This document shows positions 44,999-56,329 of a stretch of 64,000 bases of DNA, piece after piece. Under the pieces are notes generated by a model, which was given only the letters and a program-made list of their open reading frames with translations, was not told the DNA's origin and did not search any database. The translations under genes were made by a program, and so were the position numbers. How positions within the stretch are numbered: position 1 is the stretch's first letter; each line of letters opens with the position of its first letter. The stretch lies in the NCBI GenBank assembly GCA_037043455.1, contig JAWPHD010001420.1:248001-312000 (forward strand), read 5' to 3'. This DNA comes from Cyrtodaria siliqua. Its lineage: Eukaryota > Mollusca > Bivalvia > Adapedonta > Hiatellidae.

Positions 44999-46486
44999 TT
45001 AGCTCACCTGAGCACCTCACCTGAGCACGTGCTCAAGGGGCTCAAGGATGAGCTATTGTGATCGCCCTTCGTATAAAACAAGCTGGAAAATTTAAAAATC
45101 TTCTTCTCTAAAACTACAGGCTCAATTTGAAAACAATTTCACAGAAATGATGTTTAGGTGATCCTCTACAAAGATTGTTCAAGCCGGGTTGATTCGTCAA
45201 AAACATGGCCGCCAGGGGGCGGGGATTATGTTTGCTGTATTTCTATATGGAATAATTAAAAGATCTTCCCGTCTAAAACCGCTTGATGGATTTCAAAAAA
45301 AAAATCACAGAAATGATGTTTGGGTGACTCTCTACATAGATTGTTCAAGCCGGGTTGATTCTTAAAAAAACAAAGCCGCCAGGGGGCGGGGATTATTTTT
45401 GCTATATTTCTATATGGATTTGTTTTAAAATCTTCTTGTCTGAAACCGCTTGATGGATTTCAAAATAATTTCACAGAAATTATGTTTGGGAGATACTTTA
45501 CCAAGGTTGTTCAAGCCGGGTTGATTCGTCAGAAAAGATGACCGCCAGGGGACGGGACTTACTTTTTCTATATTTCTATATGGAAAAGTTGTCTCGTCTG
45601 AAACCGCTTGGTGGATTTCAAAATAATTTCACAGAAATTATGTTTTGGCGACTCTCTACCAAGATTGTTCAAGCCGGTCGGATTCGTCAAAAAACATGGC
45701 CGCCAGGGGGCGGGGATTATTTTTGCTATATTTCTATATGGAATATTAAAAATTTCAAAATAATTTCACAGAAAAGATTTTTGGGTGACCCTCTACCGAG
45801 ATTGTTCAAGCCGGTTTGATTCTTCAAAAAATATGGCCCCCGGTGGGCGGGGCTTATTTTTGCTATATTTCTATATGGAAAACTTAAAAAATCTTCTTGT
45901 CTGCAACCGCTTGATGGATTTCAAAATAATTTCACAGCTTTCTTTCGCTATATTTCTATTTGGAACGCTTATGAAATCTTCTTGCCTGAAACCACTTGAT
46001 GGACGTCAAATCAATTTCACAGAAATTATGCTTGATTGACCTTCTACCAAGTTTGTTGAAACTGGGTTTATTCACCAAAACATATAGCCAGTGGGTGGGC
46101 AGTTTTCCTATATAATTATATGGAAAGTTTTACCAGAGTTTTATTAATGCTATCAGCTATAGGACTTCCATCCCTGTCACCATAATAGATTTGATAATAT
46201 AAAATCGTTAGCATACAGTGCATAAAACAGAGCTGAAACTGACACCCTGTTGTGTTTTAGCTCACCTGAGCATTTAGTGTTCAAGGGTGACTTTGTGTGA
46301 TTAAAATAGCGTTAAGCATGTTGATTCGATAAAAAAAAACATGGCTGCCAGTCGGAGGGGATCTTTTCTTATATATTTATTAAAAAAAACTACAGTCATG
46401 TTGATTTTATATTTGAGTGACACTCGATAAAGATCAAAACATGACTGGGCTCGGGTGAGCGATTTAGGGCCACCATGGCCCTATAG
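44999..46486 (+). mobile_element. Hairpin-ended (Helentron-like) element(s) of block C
   Basis: Starts TTAGCTCACCTGAGCACCTC with the later partner GATGAGCTATTGTGATCGC. The core is about six 150-165-bp units (CCGCTTGATGGATTTCAAAA, AATTTCACAGAAAT, TTGTTCAAGCCGGGTTGATT, CATGGCCGCCAGGGGGCGGG). A second 5' end lies at 46257 (TTTTAGCTCACCTGAGCATT). The 3' hairpin AGGGCCACCATGGCCCT is followed by ATAG near 46486. Same architecture as the A and B elements but another sequence family. Confidence 0.62.
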
Positions 46487-46865
46487 TTGATATTATTTTA
46501 TCATCGTAAGGCTGACATAGCAAACAATTCTCAAGCTTGGTTATTTACTGCTAACATGCTACATGACCGATTAGCTCAGCTACATAAACCAGGGTTCTTA
46601 TATATATGGTTTAGAAATAACTCTATTCCAAAATATGGTTGTTTATCTATCGATTTACGGTTTATTGAGAGTTTTATGCGTATCGACTCTACAAAAAACG
46701 AATGGTAGTGTTTCATTTTAATTAATACATTGAATAGTAGTTCACCCATATTTAAAAGCCATATACGGATAGAAAGTGTGCACATTATCCTTTTCTAACA
46801 AACCTTTTTCTTAATTGTTATTTGTTGATAAAAGAATCTATTTCGCTGGTTTAGAAACGAACTGG

Positions 46866-47280
46866 CTTTCTTTATTTGGCAACCGCCATTTTGTTTTCTG
46901 TTTCCATTTTTCTGATTTTACCAATTTCGGACACCCATATCACTCTTTATAATACTAATAGCTCATACAATTGTGTTTCTTGCAACTCATTGGCCTTTCA
47001 TCTTTCCATAAAGATAACATCTAGCGAGTTATGTTGAAGAATCAAATAGTAGCACCATCTTTCGTGACGGATTATGTGCATTTCGCAGTTCTTATATTTG
47101 ATTTTGCTTCCTCAACATTTCCAAACAAAACTCTCTAGATGTAATCTTTATGGAAAGATGAAAGGCCATGAAATTGCAAGATATTATTACCATACAGGTG
47201 TGATATGGGTTGCTAAAAAAAATTGGAAACTCAGGAAAAATAAAACAAAAACAAAATAGCAGTCGGCAAATAAAAACAGC
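46866..47280. mobile_element. Foldback MITE, block C only
   Basis: The left arm (TTTCTTTATTTGGCAACCGC to GGCCTTTCATCTTTCCATAA) and right arm (TTATGGAAAGATGAAAGGCC to GTCGGCAAATAAAAACAGC) are inverted, about 180 bp each. No coding capacity. Confidence 0.8.
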
Positions 47281-47411
47281 GAGTTTGTGTATAATATTAT
47301 TTGTGTAATATAATCGAAAGTTCTGATATAAAACAAACAGTCAATCAGTCATTCTTTTCTTGATTTTTTATTTAAGTATATTATAATCAAACATATACAG
47401 ATTTTTGTTCA

Positions 47412-47595
47412 TACAGTAACTTAATATATTACCTATAGATATGATAAACAAAATATTAGTGCTTCATACCTATATTACAGAATTAGTTACTGGTATTTAA
47501 CAATACAGTAACTTAAGATATTACTTATAGATATGATAAACAAAATATTAGTGCTTCATACCTATATTACAGAATTAGTTACTGGTATTTAACAT
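47412..47595. repeat. 92-bp tandem duplication
   Basis: ATACAGTAACTTAATATATT through TTAGTTACTGGTATTTAACA occurs twice in a row, almost identical (second copy from about 47504). Confidence 0.9.
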
Positions 47596-47689
47596 ACTTA
47601 AATTAACAGTTCAAATATGTATTGGATGCAATTGTCCTCGCTTCCTATTTAAACTAGTTGAGGTAGGGCGTAAATATTCTTTAGGGCGT

Positions 47690-47850
47690 AAATATGCTTT
47701 GGGGCGTACATATTCGTTGTTTTAATGGTGTTTTACCTCATTTGTAGTATATGATAAGCAATATATGATGGTCGATATTTTTGTGGTAGAGGCAGACCAC
47801 CTCATGTTTCCTGTATAAAACCAGTACTGTATACATCCCGCCTTCCGCAA
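47690..47850 (-). repeat. SINE body fragment
   Basis: Matches the body of the SINE at 20170-20430: on the - strand ATACAGTACTGGTTTTATAC and ATATCGACCATCATATATTG. Head missing. Confidence 0.5.
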
Positions 47851-48009
47851 ACATCCTAAAAGTTGTTCACACTTGTGGGGTCAAACATGCATTTGACCTA
47901 AGGGGCAAATGTTCAGTTTAAAAGCTATATTTTAATTTTAAATGTGGGGTAGGTGGGGGTGGGGGTCGGCGGTGGGGTCGGCAAATGTCCTTGGGTGGCT
48001 ATTGTCCTG

Positions 48010-48605
48010 CATTCACAACTTCCCCCACTCACCCGATATTAAAGGCTGGAAATATACTCGCACATTTACTACTACTGATTGTATATACATTCACAACTTC
48101 TCCACACACCCAATATTAAAGACTGGACATATGCTCCCACATTTACTACTATTGATTGTCTATACATTCACAACTTTCTCATACCCGACTATTAAAGGCT
48201 GGAAATATACTCTCACATTTACTACTACTGATTGTATATACATTCACAACTTTCTCATACCCCAATATTAAAGGCTGAAAATATACTCTCATATTTACTA
48301 CTACTGATTGTCTATACATTCACAACTTCCTCATACCCCAATATTAAAGGCTGGACATATACTCGCACATATACTACTACTGATTGTATATACATTCACA
48401 ACTTTCCCACACACTCAATATTAAAGGCTGGACATATACTTGCGCATATACTTATACATTCATAACTTCCACACACACCCGATATTAAAGGCTGGACATA
48501 TACTCGCACATTTACCACTACTGATTGTATATACATTCACAACTTCGCCATACCCCAATATTAAAGGTTGGACATATACTCGCACATTTACTATTACTTA
48601 TTGTA
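48010..48605. repeat. Minisatellite next to TRIM copy C, about eight units
   Basis: Same unit as 14590-14945 (ATATTAAAGGCTGGACATAT, TTTACTACTACTGATTGTAT, ATACATTCACAACTT), expanded. Confidence 0.9.
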
Positions 48606-48619
48606 TGCCTGATATCAGT

Positions 48620-48918
48620 TTGTTTATTTCATGCCGAACACTTTGATTTTATCAGTGTCCCACATTGTAACAATGATAATGTCTATTTCATGTCAAACAC
48701 CTTGATGTTATCAATGTTCCACATTGTAACAATGATTATGCCTATTTCATGTCAAACACCTTGAAGTTATCATTATTCCACATTGTAATAATGATTATGT
48801 ATATTTCATGTCAAACACCTTGATGTTATCAATGTTCAACATTGTAACAATGATTATGCCTATTTCATGTCAAACACCTTGATGTTATCAGTGTTCTCCA
48901 CTGTAACAATGATTATGT
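48620..48918 (-). repeat. Five extra copies of the TRIM C terminal coding segment
   Basis: 59-bp units begin at 48620, 48680, 48739, 48798 and 48857, and a sixth at 48916 is the real gene end. On the - strand each encodes a version of IVTMWNTDNIKVFDMK and stop. They lie downstream of the gene stop codon. As 59 is not a multiple of three they are not in frame with one another. Confidence 0.92.
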
Positions 48919-50428
48919 CTATTTCATGTCAAACACCTTGATGTTACCAGTGTTCCACATCGTAACAATGAGTCTGGAGTTGTGTCTGTCCCAGCACAGT
49001 GATCGTGGCCCCGTTATTCCATCATATTCTCCCAGTAATACTCCCAGCTTACGTCCATTACGGCCGATTTGGAAGATGTTATTGGAATTGTACCCACAGA
49101 CAAACATTTCATTATTATTCCCCACGCATACTCCATACGCATTCGTCAGTTCTGGGTCAGTGAACTGTGACTGTTTGTCACCATGGATACCCAGGGTTAT
49201 TACTCCGTTGTAGTAATCCGCTATATGCATCTGTGTACGATCAGTACTGAGAGCAATATGACAGGGATCAGAGAACATGTTCTGGCCTGTTGAATCCTGG
49301 TGTATTGTTTTCATGAGAGCACCTAATGTATTATACACACGGACGGCAGCCGGGTAACATGAGACAAATAGTTGATCATTAGTGTAGGCAACCCCACGAC
49401 ATGTCTCACATTCCACACCGAATGACCTTGTCAAGGTCATAATATTTCCCACAGATACAAGCTGAACCTTTTTCGCAGTGTACAATGTAACTGCAACCTC
49501 CTGTGGACCAATAGCACATACTGCAAATGGTCCACTGGGCAGGTCACAGTAACCTCTCACTTGGTATGACCGATCCAATCTCTTCAACTTAGCAGTGTTA
49601 TTGTCCACTACTAGTATCGTTCCATCCTCTAACTGACAGGACCCATTTATGTCACTTTTTTTTTGTAACCAAAATATCGTGTCGTTTTTCACCCTAACAT
49701 TATACATCCCATGCAGGGCGGCTGAATAGATGTGCTCATCTTCTTGGAAATCGTCCAGTGACTTCTGTTTTTTCTCATCATCGTGGAAATCGCTCTGTGA
49801 CTTTTGACTTTTATCATCATTGTTGAAATCGCCTGGTGACTTCTGATTCGTATCATCATCGTGGCAATCTCCCAGTGACCTCTGACGTGTATCTTCATCG
49901 CAGAAATCGCCCAGTGAATTCTGACTCTTTAGATAATCTTCAATGTTTGGGTTGATGCTGAACTTCAGGCTGCTTCTCTTGCAATCTCTTTCCATCAGTT
50001 GTTGTAGTTTACTGCCTTCATTTTCGATCTTCTTCGCAGTTTTCACGTAGACAAATAATTGGGATTCATTCTCGCCAGGAGATGTTTCTAATTTCTTCAT
50101 GTTCGTCTCCATGGATCTTAGCATTTCATCTAGACGTTTGATATCAGCATTGATTTCGTCTTGAATCGCCCGATGTTTGGCCTTGAGTTCATCTGTAGCA
50201 ATCTTCTCCAGTTCATCTAGACGCTTGCTCACGCTCGTCCTGAAATCCTTAATCTGACACAGGACATCACTCTTTTCTTGTTCAAGTGTCTTAAGTTGGT
50301 CTTGCCTTGCTATGTTCAACTTGCCCAGTTGTTGTTGGATGTTTTGCATGGAGGAGACGATGTTTTTGTACTCTTGGCTCATCTTGATCCCCTTTGCTGC
50401 TGTCGGTAAATACTCCATTTTGCACGAT
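48919..50428 (-). CDS. TRIM-like protein, copy C, exon 2 (coiled coil, acidic repeats, beta-propeller)
   Basis: Longer than A and B (1510 against 1339 nt); with exon 51585-51931 the protein is 618 aa. The acceptor TATATTTATAG gives Arg-Ser-Cys-Lys-Met, completing B-box 2. Coiled coil about 132-229. Residues about 284-347 hold five 13-residue units such as QKSPGDFNNDDKS, where A and B have a single one; the region is acidic and probably disordered. A further five residues are inserted near VKNDTIFWLQKKSDING. The propeller follows (QLEDGTILVVDNN, GVCVGNNNEMFVCGYNSNN), ending IKVFDMK and TAG. No stop or frameshift. Function unknown; no RING. Confidence 0.85.
49735..49926 (-). repeat. 39-bp in-frame coding repeat in TRIM copy C
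   Basis: Five diverged 39-bp units, read on + as variants of CATCGTGGAAATCGCCCAGT followed by GACTTCTGACTTTTATCAT. Multiple of three, so the frame is kept. Confidence 0.9.
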
Positions 50429-51584
50429 CTATAAATATAACATGGTCTCTTGTAATTCTTTAAAGAATAACACAATTGCTTTTAATGATAAGTGTATAGT
50501 ATATCCTATTTAAGTGTGATATGACTTGAAAAAACAAAAATCAGTTATAACATATAACATATCACCAACCCATTTGAACAATGTGAGTGTGCCTTGAATA
50601 TGTAGATTAACACATCAAGTAGGTATGAATGTGTATGTCATTACTCAAGAGCATTATCTGTTAAGCCAGAGACACACAAAGTGAAAACGCTCTCTAGTAG
50701 TAGATTGTGGCATGTCTTGTTTCCTGAATAAAAAATCAGCACAAATTAAAGACTAAGATTACAATATTTTAATTATCATGTTTAAAATCACAGTATATTT
50801 GAGAAAATTATTGTTAAAAGCCAAACTGGAGTTTATTCTATCACAAATGGAACCTTCAGTTTCCTGCGTCTGATTGGCCAGTTTTGTTGTTTGTGACTTA
50901 TTTATGTCAACAAATTGAACTAACTTGCTACTATCATTATCACATTACTGTACTTTCTCAAGGTTCTAGATTTATAAAGCATACACATGTGCACGATCAA
51001 TCAAAATAATTAAATAAATGTATTCTTAAATATCTTTGATATTTTACACATTTGTGTGTTCATGGAAACTATAGCTAAAAGTTGCGATTTATTTTCTCAT
51101 GAAGCAAGTTATAAACAGTCAGTTATGCACCACCTCGCATGAAACATATAGCTAATAGTCAGATATGCGCCACATGGCATGAAGCATGTAACTAAGTCAG
51201 ATACGATCCACCTCGCATGAAGCATGTAGCTAATAGTCAGTCAAGCGCCATCTCGCAAAAAGAGTGAAATTAATAAATGTTCTTAATAGCTACACAAGCG
51301 CATAAATTGCAGTGCACCTTTTCAGAGTTTAGTGGGAGCGGAAAATGGGGTGCTCGCACGCTGTGTAACCACCTCCCACCCACCCACACTGAATCTGCAC
51401 ATGAAAGTAACGTTACCAAGGCCAATGTAAAAGAAGATCAATGTGAAGCTTTCACAATGGATTATGCATGTATTTCAACATAATTATTCGCAATGCTTAT
51501 GCATTCTATATCCGCGTAGCAAACAGAAAGCTGAATTACAAAGATATTTCTTTCAAAAGGTTTATTATTTCATAAACCACCTAC

Positions 51585-51931
51585 CTGTGACATAAGGAAA
51601 CACATGTCCCACAGCATACGTCAGCATGCAGGTCACAGTATGTATCTATAACGTTGCCATGGTGCTGAGAGCATCTCTCCGTGGGTAGGGACGGTGATTG
51701 TTGAGGTCCTCGGACCTCCAAGCTAATCTTGTCCAGGATCTGATGCGTTTTCATTATGGCAAATTTATCATGATCCTGCAGACATTTTTGACAGACATAT
51801 TCCCTACACTCCACACAGAATTTAATGGCCTCCTCATTTCTACCTTGTGCTGAGCACGGTGAACAACAATAATCATAATATTCATCACAGCTCCTCTCTA
51901 TGGAGCGTACAAATCCTCCCCCTGTCGCCAT
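51585..51931 (-). CDS. TRIM-like protein, copy C, exon 1 (tandem B-boxes)
   Basis: 347 nt from ATG to the donor CACAG|GTAGGTG. It starts MATGGGFVRSIERSCDEYYD. B-box 1 and 2 ligands are all present. Gly114 before His115 is Cys here (SLCHR), and CGLHDD is CDLHAD. The intron 50429-51584 is 1156 bp, the shortest of the three and free of the MITEs seen in A and B, so it may be closest to the ancestral intron. Confidence 0.85.
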
Positions 51932-53442
51932 TTTAGAAGTACTGGTTTATGATCTTACATAAGGTTTAAAGCGTAATAAAACATCCAAGGGTGGATCCAG
52001 TGTAGGGGCGGGCCCATAACATCCGGCAAGCATAGTTGCCGGATTTTATAGAGCCAGGACAATCATTGTTTATCATTGGATTAAATGGCTAAAATATTCT
52101 AAAAATGCACCGGAATTCATCAAATGCCAAGTGCGATACCTAGCATTTTCGGAGGGCGCGGGCGTGAAGCATGCATGCCTCCCTATTCAAGATATTACCC
52201 CATCCCCTTTAAACTTAAGTCGTGTATCCGCACCTGATATCTGATTGCTCGATATCAACGTTATCAAGAAGAGAACTACTTGTACTTTACTTGTAGGGGA
52301 AATTGAAGGAAAAGTCTGTAGTTGAAATAGGACATGCTATGTTTTGAAATAGATTCTTTAAATTGTAATATATGGCATATATAGTTTTTTTAATGAACCT
52401 ATATAATTTAATCTTAAGAAACAATTATATGATGCAAAACAAAATGACTTATTGGGTTAATTGACAGTTAACAGATGGTCACCAAAAGGTACAGCCCATT
52501 AAATGTTGCACTTTGTTGACATTTTCCCTACAAGGTGTTAATGATCCAAATGGTGTAGAGTAAAAAGAAAAAGATCCCTGCCTTATAAACTGTTAAGTAT
52601 AGGAAACTCTGATGGTATGAATTTGGAAAGGAAAACTGATAGTAAGAATGAGGAAGAATGTGTCTGGTAATAAAAGATGTTAGGATTGTACTTTTATAAC
52701 TTATACCATTTATAGAAGCTAGAGGTATGATTCTTGCACTTTGCACTTCCTCTTATTGCCATGTCATTTTATGAACTTCGAGTTATTCTCCAGACAAGAA
52801 TTACAAGTATAAAATTACAAACGGCTGATTGGAATGAAGATAACATTATGAGTATTGCGGACTGCACTTTCTCTTGTTGAATGTTCAGTTCTGCTCATTA
52901 GTATAGTTTTCGAGTTATACTACAGACAAGCATTATACTTTCATCTGTTGTTTTCAAGTTATGCTACGAACAATAATAGCAGATATAAACCGTTTATATC
53001 TACTAATAATTATAAGTATAAAAGTACAAACACATGTAGCTGTATCAGTGTTGGGAACTAAAACAAAAACAAAATTAAAACAAAACAAAAAAAAAATAAA
53101 TAAAAAAAAATAACGGGTTATTTGTTGAAACCAAGAATATTTTAAGTTTTCCTGAACAAATGTCAAGAGTACTGTAATTACTAACTACAGTAATCTGGGA
53201 CATTTTTTTCAGGAAAACATTACACGTTAATCATATTATTTTTTTTTTACTTTAGTTCCCAACACTGATACAGCTGCGAGTACAAAGGTCAAATGCTCTT
53301 TATCTTCATTCAAATATAAAGATAAAGTGCGACATGGTATACTACATTGTGATATATCTTGAGGTGCGTTCAAATAGGTTTAGTTATTTTTCATTATAAT
53401 AAATGATACTTAATAAACCACGTTTTCGAGAAGTCCCTATAG
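51932..53442. other. Non-coding stretch upstream of TRIM copy C
   Basis: AT-rich; contains presumed promoter DNA of TRIM copy C (51932-52300, with AGAAGAGAACTACTTGTACT resembling 37925-37960). Short inverted pair: AGTTCCCAACACTGATACAG (53253-53272) against CTGTATCAGTGTTGGGAACT (53040-53059), ends of a small foldback. No gene seen. Confidence 0.5.
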
Positions 53443-53530
53443 CCAGAATAGGTCAGTGGTTAGAACGCCTGATTGTAAATCATCAGAAGGTCGTGTATTC
53501 GAATCCCGAGACAGCCCCCTCCCTTTTTTT
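53443..53530 (+). repeat. tRNA-like SINE head
   Basis: GGTCAGTGGTTAGAACGCCT then ATTCGAATCCCGAGACAGC and a T run. A- and B-box-like words are present, but the anticodon and T stems do not pair properly, so a functional tRNA is unlikely. Confidence 0.4.
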
Positions 53531-53788
53531 TGTTAAATTGCTATGGTGCCTATGGAAAGGTACGATGTAAACTACTCGGTGTCTGATAAAGGATATGGTG
53601 TCCTGTCTTTAAACGTTCGCCATGAAGTGGTGAACATGATATTACAAATAAATACATGCATAGGTGATTTAAAAGTCGGGCCTGTACCTTTAAATGAATA
53701 CTCGTACTACATTATCTTTAAATGGATTTATAACACGATACCAAATTTCATTTTGTGTAAATGTATGTTAAATCAGTTTAATACGTTT

Positions 53789-53790
<2 letters not shown>

Positions 53791-53841
<51 letters not shown>
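53791..53841. repeat. (TC)n microsatellite
   Basis: About 25 uninterrupted TC units. Confidence 0.97.
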
Positions 53842-53844
<3 letters not shown>

Positions 53845-54204
53845 CCAGCAAGCATTTTATTATATTTTTTAGATCTTATTTCCAAATATGTAATGTGTTA
53901 AAGAAATCTGAATTTTAGATATACTAAAGTTTAATTGCAAAAATGCTAAGGTTAACTGAAATGATTTTTAAATATATATGTTTTAATGTTAATCTTCTGC
54001 CTCGTTTACATGGGAACGCACTATCAAAAACGTGTGAGTCTCAACTGACCTATAATAAACTGTTTGTTATATGTGTATATTTCAACCAATAAAAATGTCC
54101 TTTGATAAGGGTGTACATTAGGCTTTTTGACGGTTCTATGGGTCGGACTTTAAAGTGTTGAATACGTATATATATAACTGGCAATGATGGTAATAGGCGC
54201 TGCA

Positions 54205-54385
54205 AACCACCGGTGTCATCAGCCGAGTCCATCCACCACCGGTGTCATCAGCCGAGTCCATCCACCACCGGTGTCAGCAGCCGAGTCCATCCACCACCGG
54301 TGTCATCAGCCGAGTCCATCCACCATCGTGTCATCAGCCGAGTCCATCCGCCATCGTGTCATCAGCCGAGTCCATCCACCATCGT
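54205..54385. repeat. 29-bp minisatellite
   Basis: About six units of CCACCACCGGTGTCATCAGC plus CGAGTCCAT. The last three are shortened by loss of a base around CCATCGTG. Confidence 0.92.
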
Positions 54386-54442
54386 GTGTTTCTATCCCTA
54401 CCTCGGAACACTCTCAGGACGGGGATCCACAGTGGTGATCAG

Positions 54443-56205
54443 TCACTGTACTCCGATGGTTGGCTTCCAGCTACCGCAGTCTCTCTTCATCCACGCCCAA
54501 CTGGATGCTCGTTCAGCTGCCTGGGTGAGCCTCTGGATTGCTCTTATTCTAGATCTTCCTGTCACTCCCAGAGCACTGAACATCCGCCATACTGACTGTG
54601 CAGGAAACACCCCTGCATCCGACTTCCACAGGAAAATTCCACGTCTGCCACACCTGCTCTCTGCATTCTGCCAACATGTCTTGGTATTTTGTATCTTTCC
54701 TCTCATGGACTTCTGCAGATCTGTCTTCCCACGGAACGGTTAGTAAGGTGTAAGGACCCACTTGTGGAGATTTGCTGGTGATGGAAGGACGTCATAGACA
54801 TATCTCAGCAGGAACTTGAGCTGGAATGGTGGGTATCTTCAGATTTATGGCCAGGTGAGTTTCCTATCTTCAGTGTCCCATCCTGTCCATGCGCCTTGGC
54901 AGCCCATCTCCACAGCGTCTGCTCTTCGTCTTTCCTCCTCCTTTGCCCGGATCTCGTTTTGCACCATGCTCCTCTTCTCTGCTACACTGGATGTTCCCCA
55001 GTACTAGCTCGTTGATGTGCCTAGCCCTTGCCCGCCTCTGCACACAGTTCCTACTATATCTTTGTGTCGTAGTCGACCCTCTCCCTCTTCCACTGCCTTG
55101 CTTGCTGACCATTTCCTGCCTGTTTTCACTTGTTCGCCAGCACTCCGTACCTTCTCGTCTTTGGAGTCTTTCAATGTCATAATATGCCTGGACTTTCCAA
55201 CGTTGTACTCCTCCATAACTGATGTAATTGGGAGTTATAGTTTTGATATGCTGCTGTACAGCCCTATGTTGGAGAAACAAGGTGGAACGCCCAACCATCT
55301 GCGCATGTGCCTGCTGATGATCCGCTCAATCTTCTCCACAGATGTTAAACTATCTCACAAAGCATGAGTGGCCAGGTCAGTAGTGGTAGTACCCGTGCTG
55401 GTATATCCAGGCACTGAACTTCCCCGGCAAGCCTGTTTTGTCGATGTTCCTCTTGCCCTCGTTAGATTGCTGTTCTAGTTTCCAGATGTTGTTTGTATCA
55501 CGCAGGCTGTCGTCGAACCATTTGCCCAGGCACTTTATCGGATTCCCGACGATAGATGGTATTATCTTTCCCTCTCTCCAGCTTTTATGATCATATTCAT
55601 ACCCATCACGAATAAGATGACTTAAATGTTACAGCCTGTAACGATTCCCTTCTCTAGCTTCTGCCAAGATCTGGTGTAATCACCAACTGAAAGTAGCTCC
55701 TGATGAGACTTCTGAACTGGTCTCGTGGTAATTTTTCAGTGCCTCTTCAATTCAGCCTGTGGGGTATTGTCCCATATGCATTTGCCAAGTCTAGCCGTAT
55801 CACTGTCAGGTCTCCTTTGTTGCCTTTGGCCTCTTTAATCAGTTGTGAAATGACACTAGTGTGTTCCACACATCCCGAGAAGCCTGGTACACATCCCTTC
55901 TGTACAGACGTGTTTATGTACTGATTGGACGTCATATATGTATTCATCCGCCTGGGTGGTACAGACGCGTCTACGTACTGACTGGATATCGTATATGTGG
56001 TCATCCGCCTGGGTGGTACAGACGCGTCTACGTACTGATTAGATATCACATATGTATTCAACCGCCTGACTAGTACTGAGAAAAAGATCTTCCCTTCAAC
56101 GTTAAGTGTGTGATTGTTCGAAACTGCATTATGTCCTTCGAGTTTTCCTTTTTCGGCACGAAGCACCCTTCGCAGGTCTCTGCCAACATGATGGTGTCTG
56201 GCCAT
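54443..56205 (-). pseudogene. Broken reverse-transcriptase gene of a retroelement
   Basis: On the - strand, in order. 56205-55747: GKIFFSVLVRR, KGCVPGFSGCVEHTSVISQL and LDLANAYGTIPHRL, the region around palm motif A with its Asp. About 55366-55004: EKIERIISRHMRRWLGVP, then KDSKDEKVRSAGEQVKTGRK and GRLRHKDIVGTV. 54761-54443: LTVPWEDRSAEVHERKDTKY, FPAQSVWRMFSALGV and AAERASSWAWMKRDCGSWKP. The pieces lie in different frames with stops between them, and the palm YxDD region is not found. A decayed retroelement; lineage not resolved (non-LTR-like is my best guess). Confidence 0.7.
55902..56072 (-). repeat. 57-bp triplication inside the RT relic
   Basis: Units at 55902, 55959 and 56016 (GTACAGACGCGTCTACGTAC and TCATCCGCCTGGGTG). 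They translate as three copies of 19 residues like RRMNTYMTSNQYINTSV. In-frame. Confidence 0.9.
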
Positions 56206-56329
56206 TTCTACATGTGACCTTCATTAACTCATAATACTAGTTTCTATTCTAAAGGGCAACATAATAAATTGGCCTAAAATGATCCCATATTTACATAGAA
56301 GTTCATTATGCACAGTAAACAGAGGATCT

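Larger units (their letters stand above)
42900..52300. repeat. Segmental duplication block C (older, disrupted copy)
   Basis: Collinear pieces: ACADM 3' flank (42900-43375), the GGGCCTCAGTTTATA segment (44735-44960), flanks of the ERE element (46490-46800), minisatellite, TRIM gene and its 5' flank (to about 52300). Interrupted by a retroelement and by C-specific MITEs. More diverged from A and B than they are from each other. Confidence 0.7.

Noticed and set aside
53443..53530. Functional tRNA-Tyr-like gene (GTA in the loop)
   Set aside because: Anticodon and T stems do not pair and the anticodon loop cannot be formed with seven bases; better explained as a SINE head.
54213..54743. Overlapping + strand frames rich in Ser, His and Pro
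   Set aside because: They are the 29-bp minisatellite and the antisense of the RT relic; the - strand gives recognisable RT-like protein pieces.
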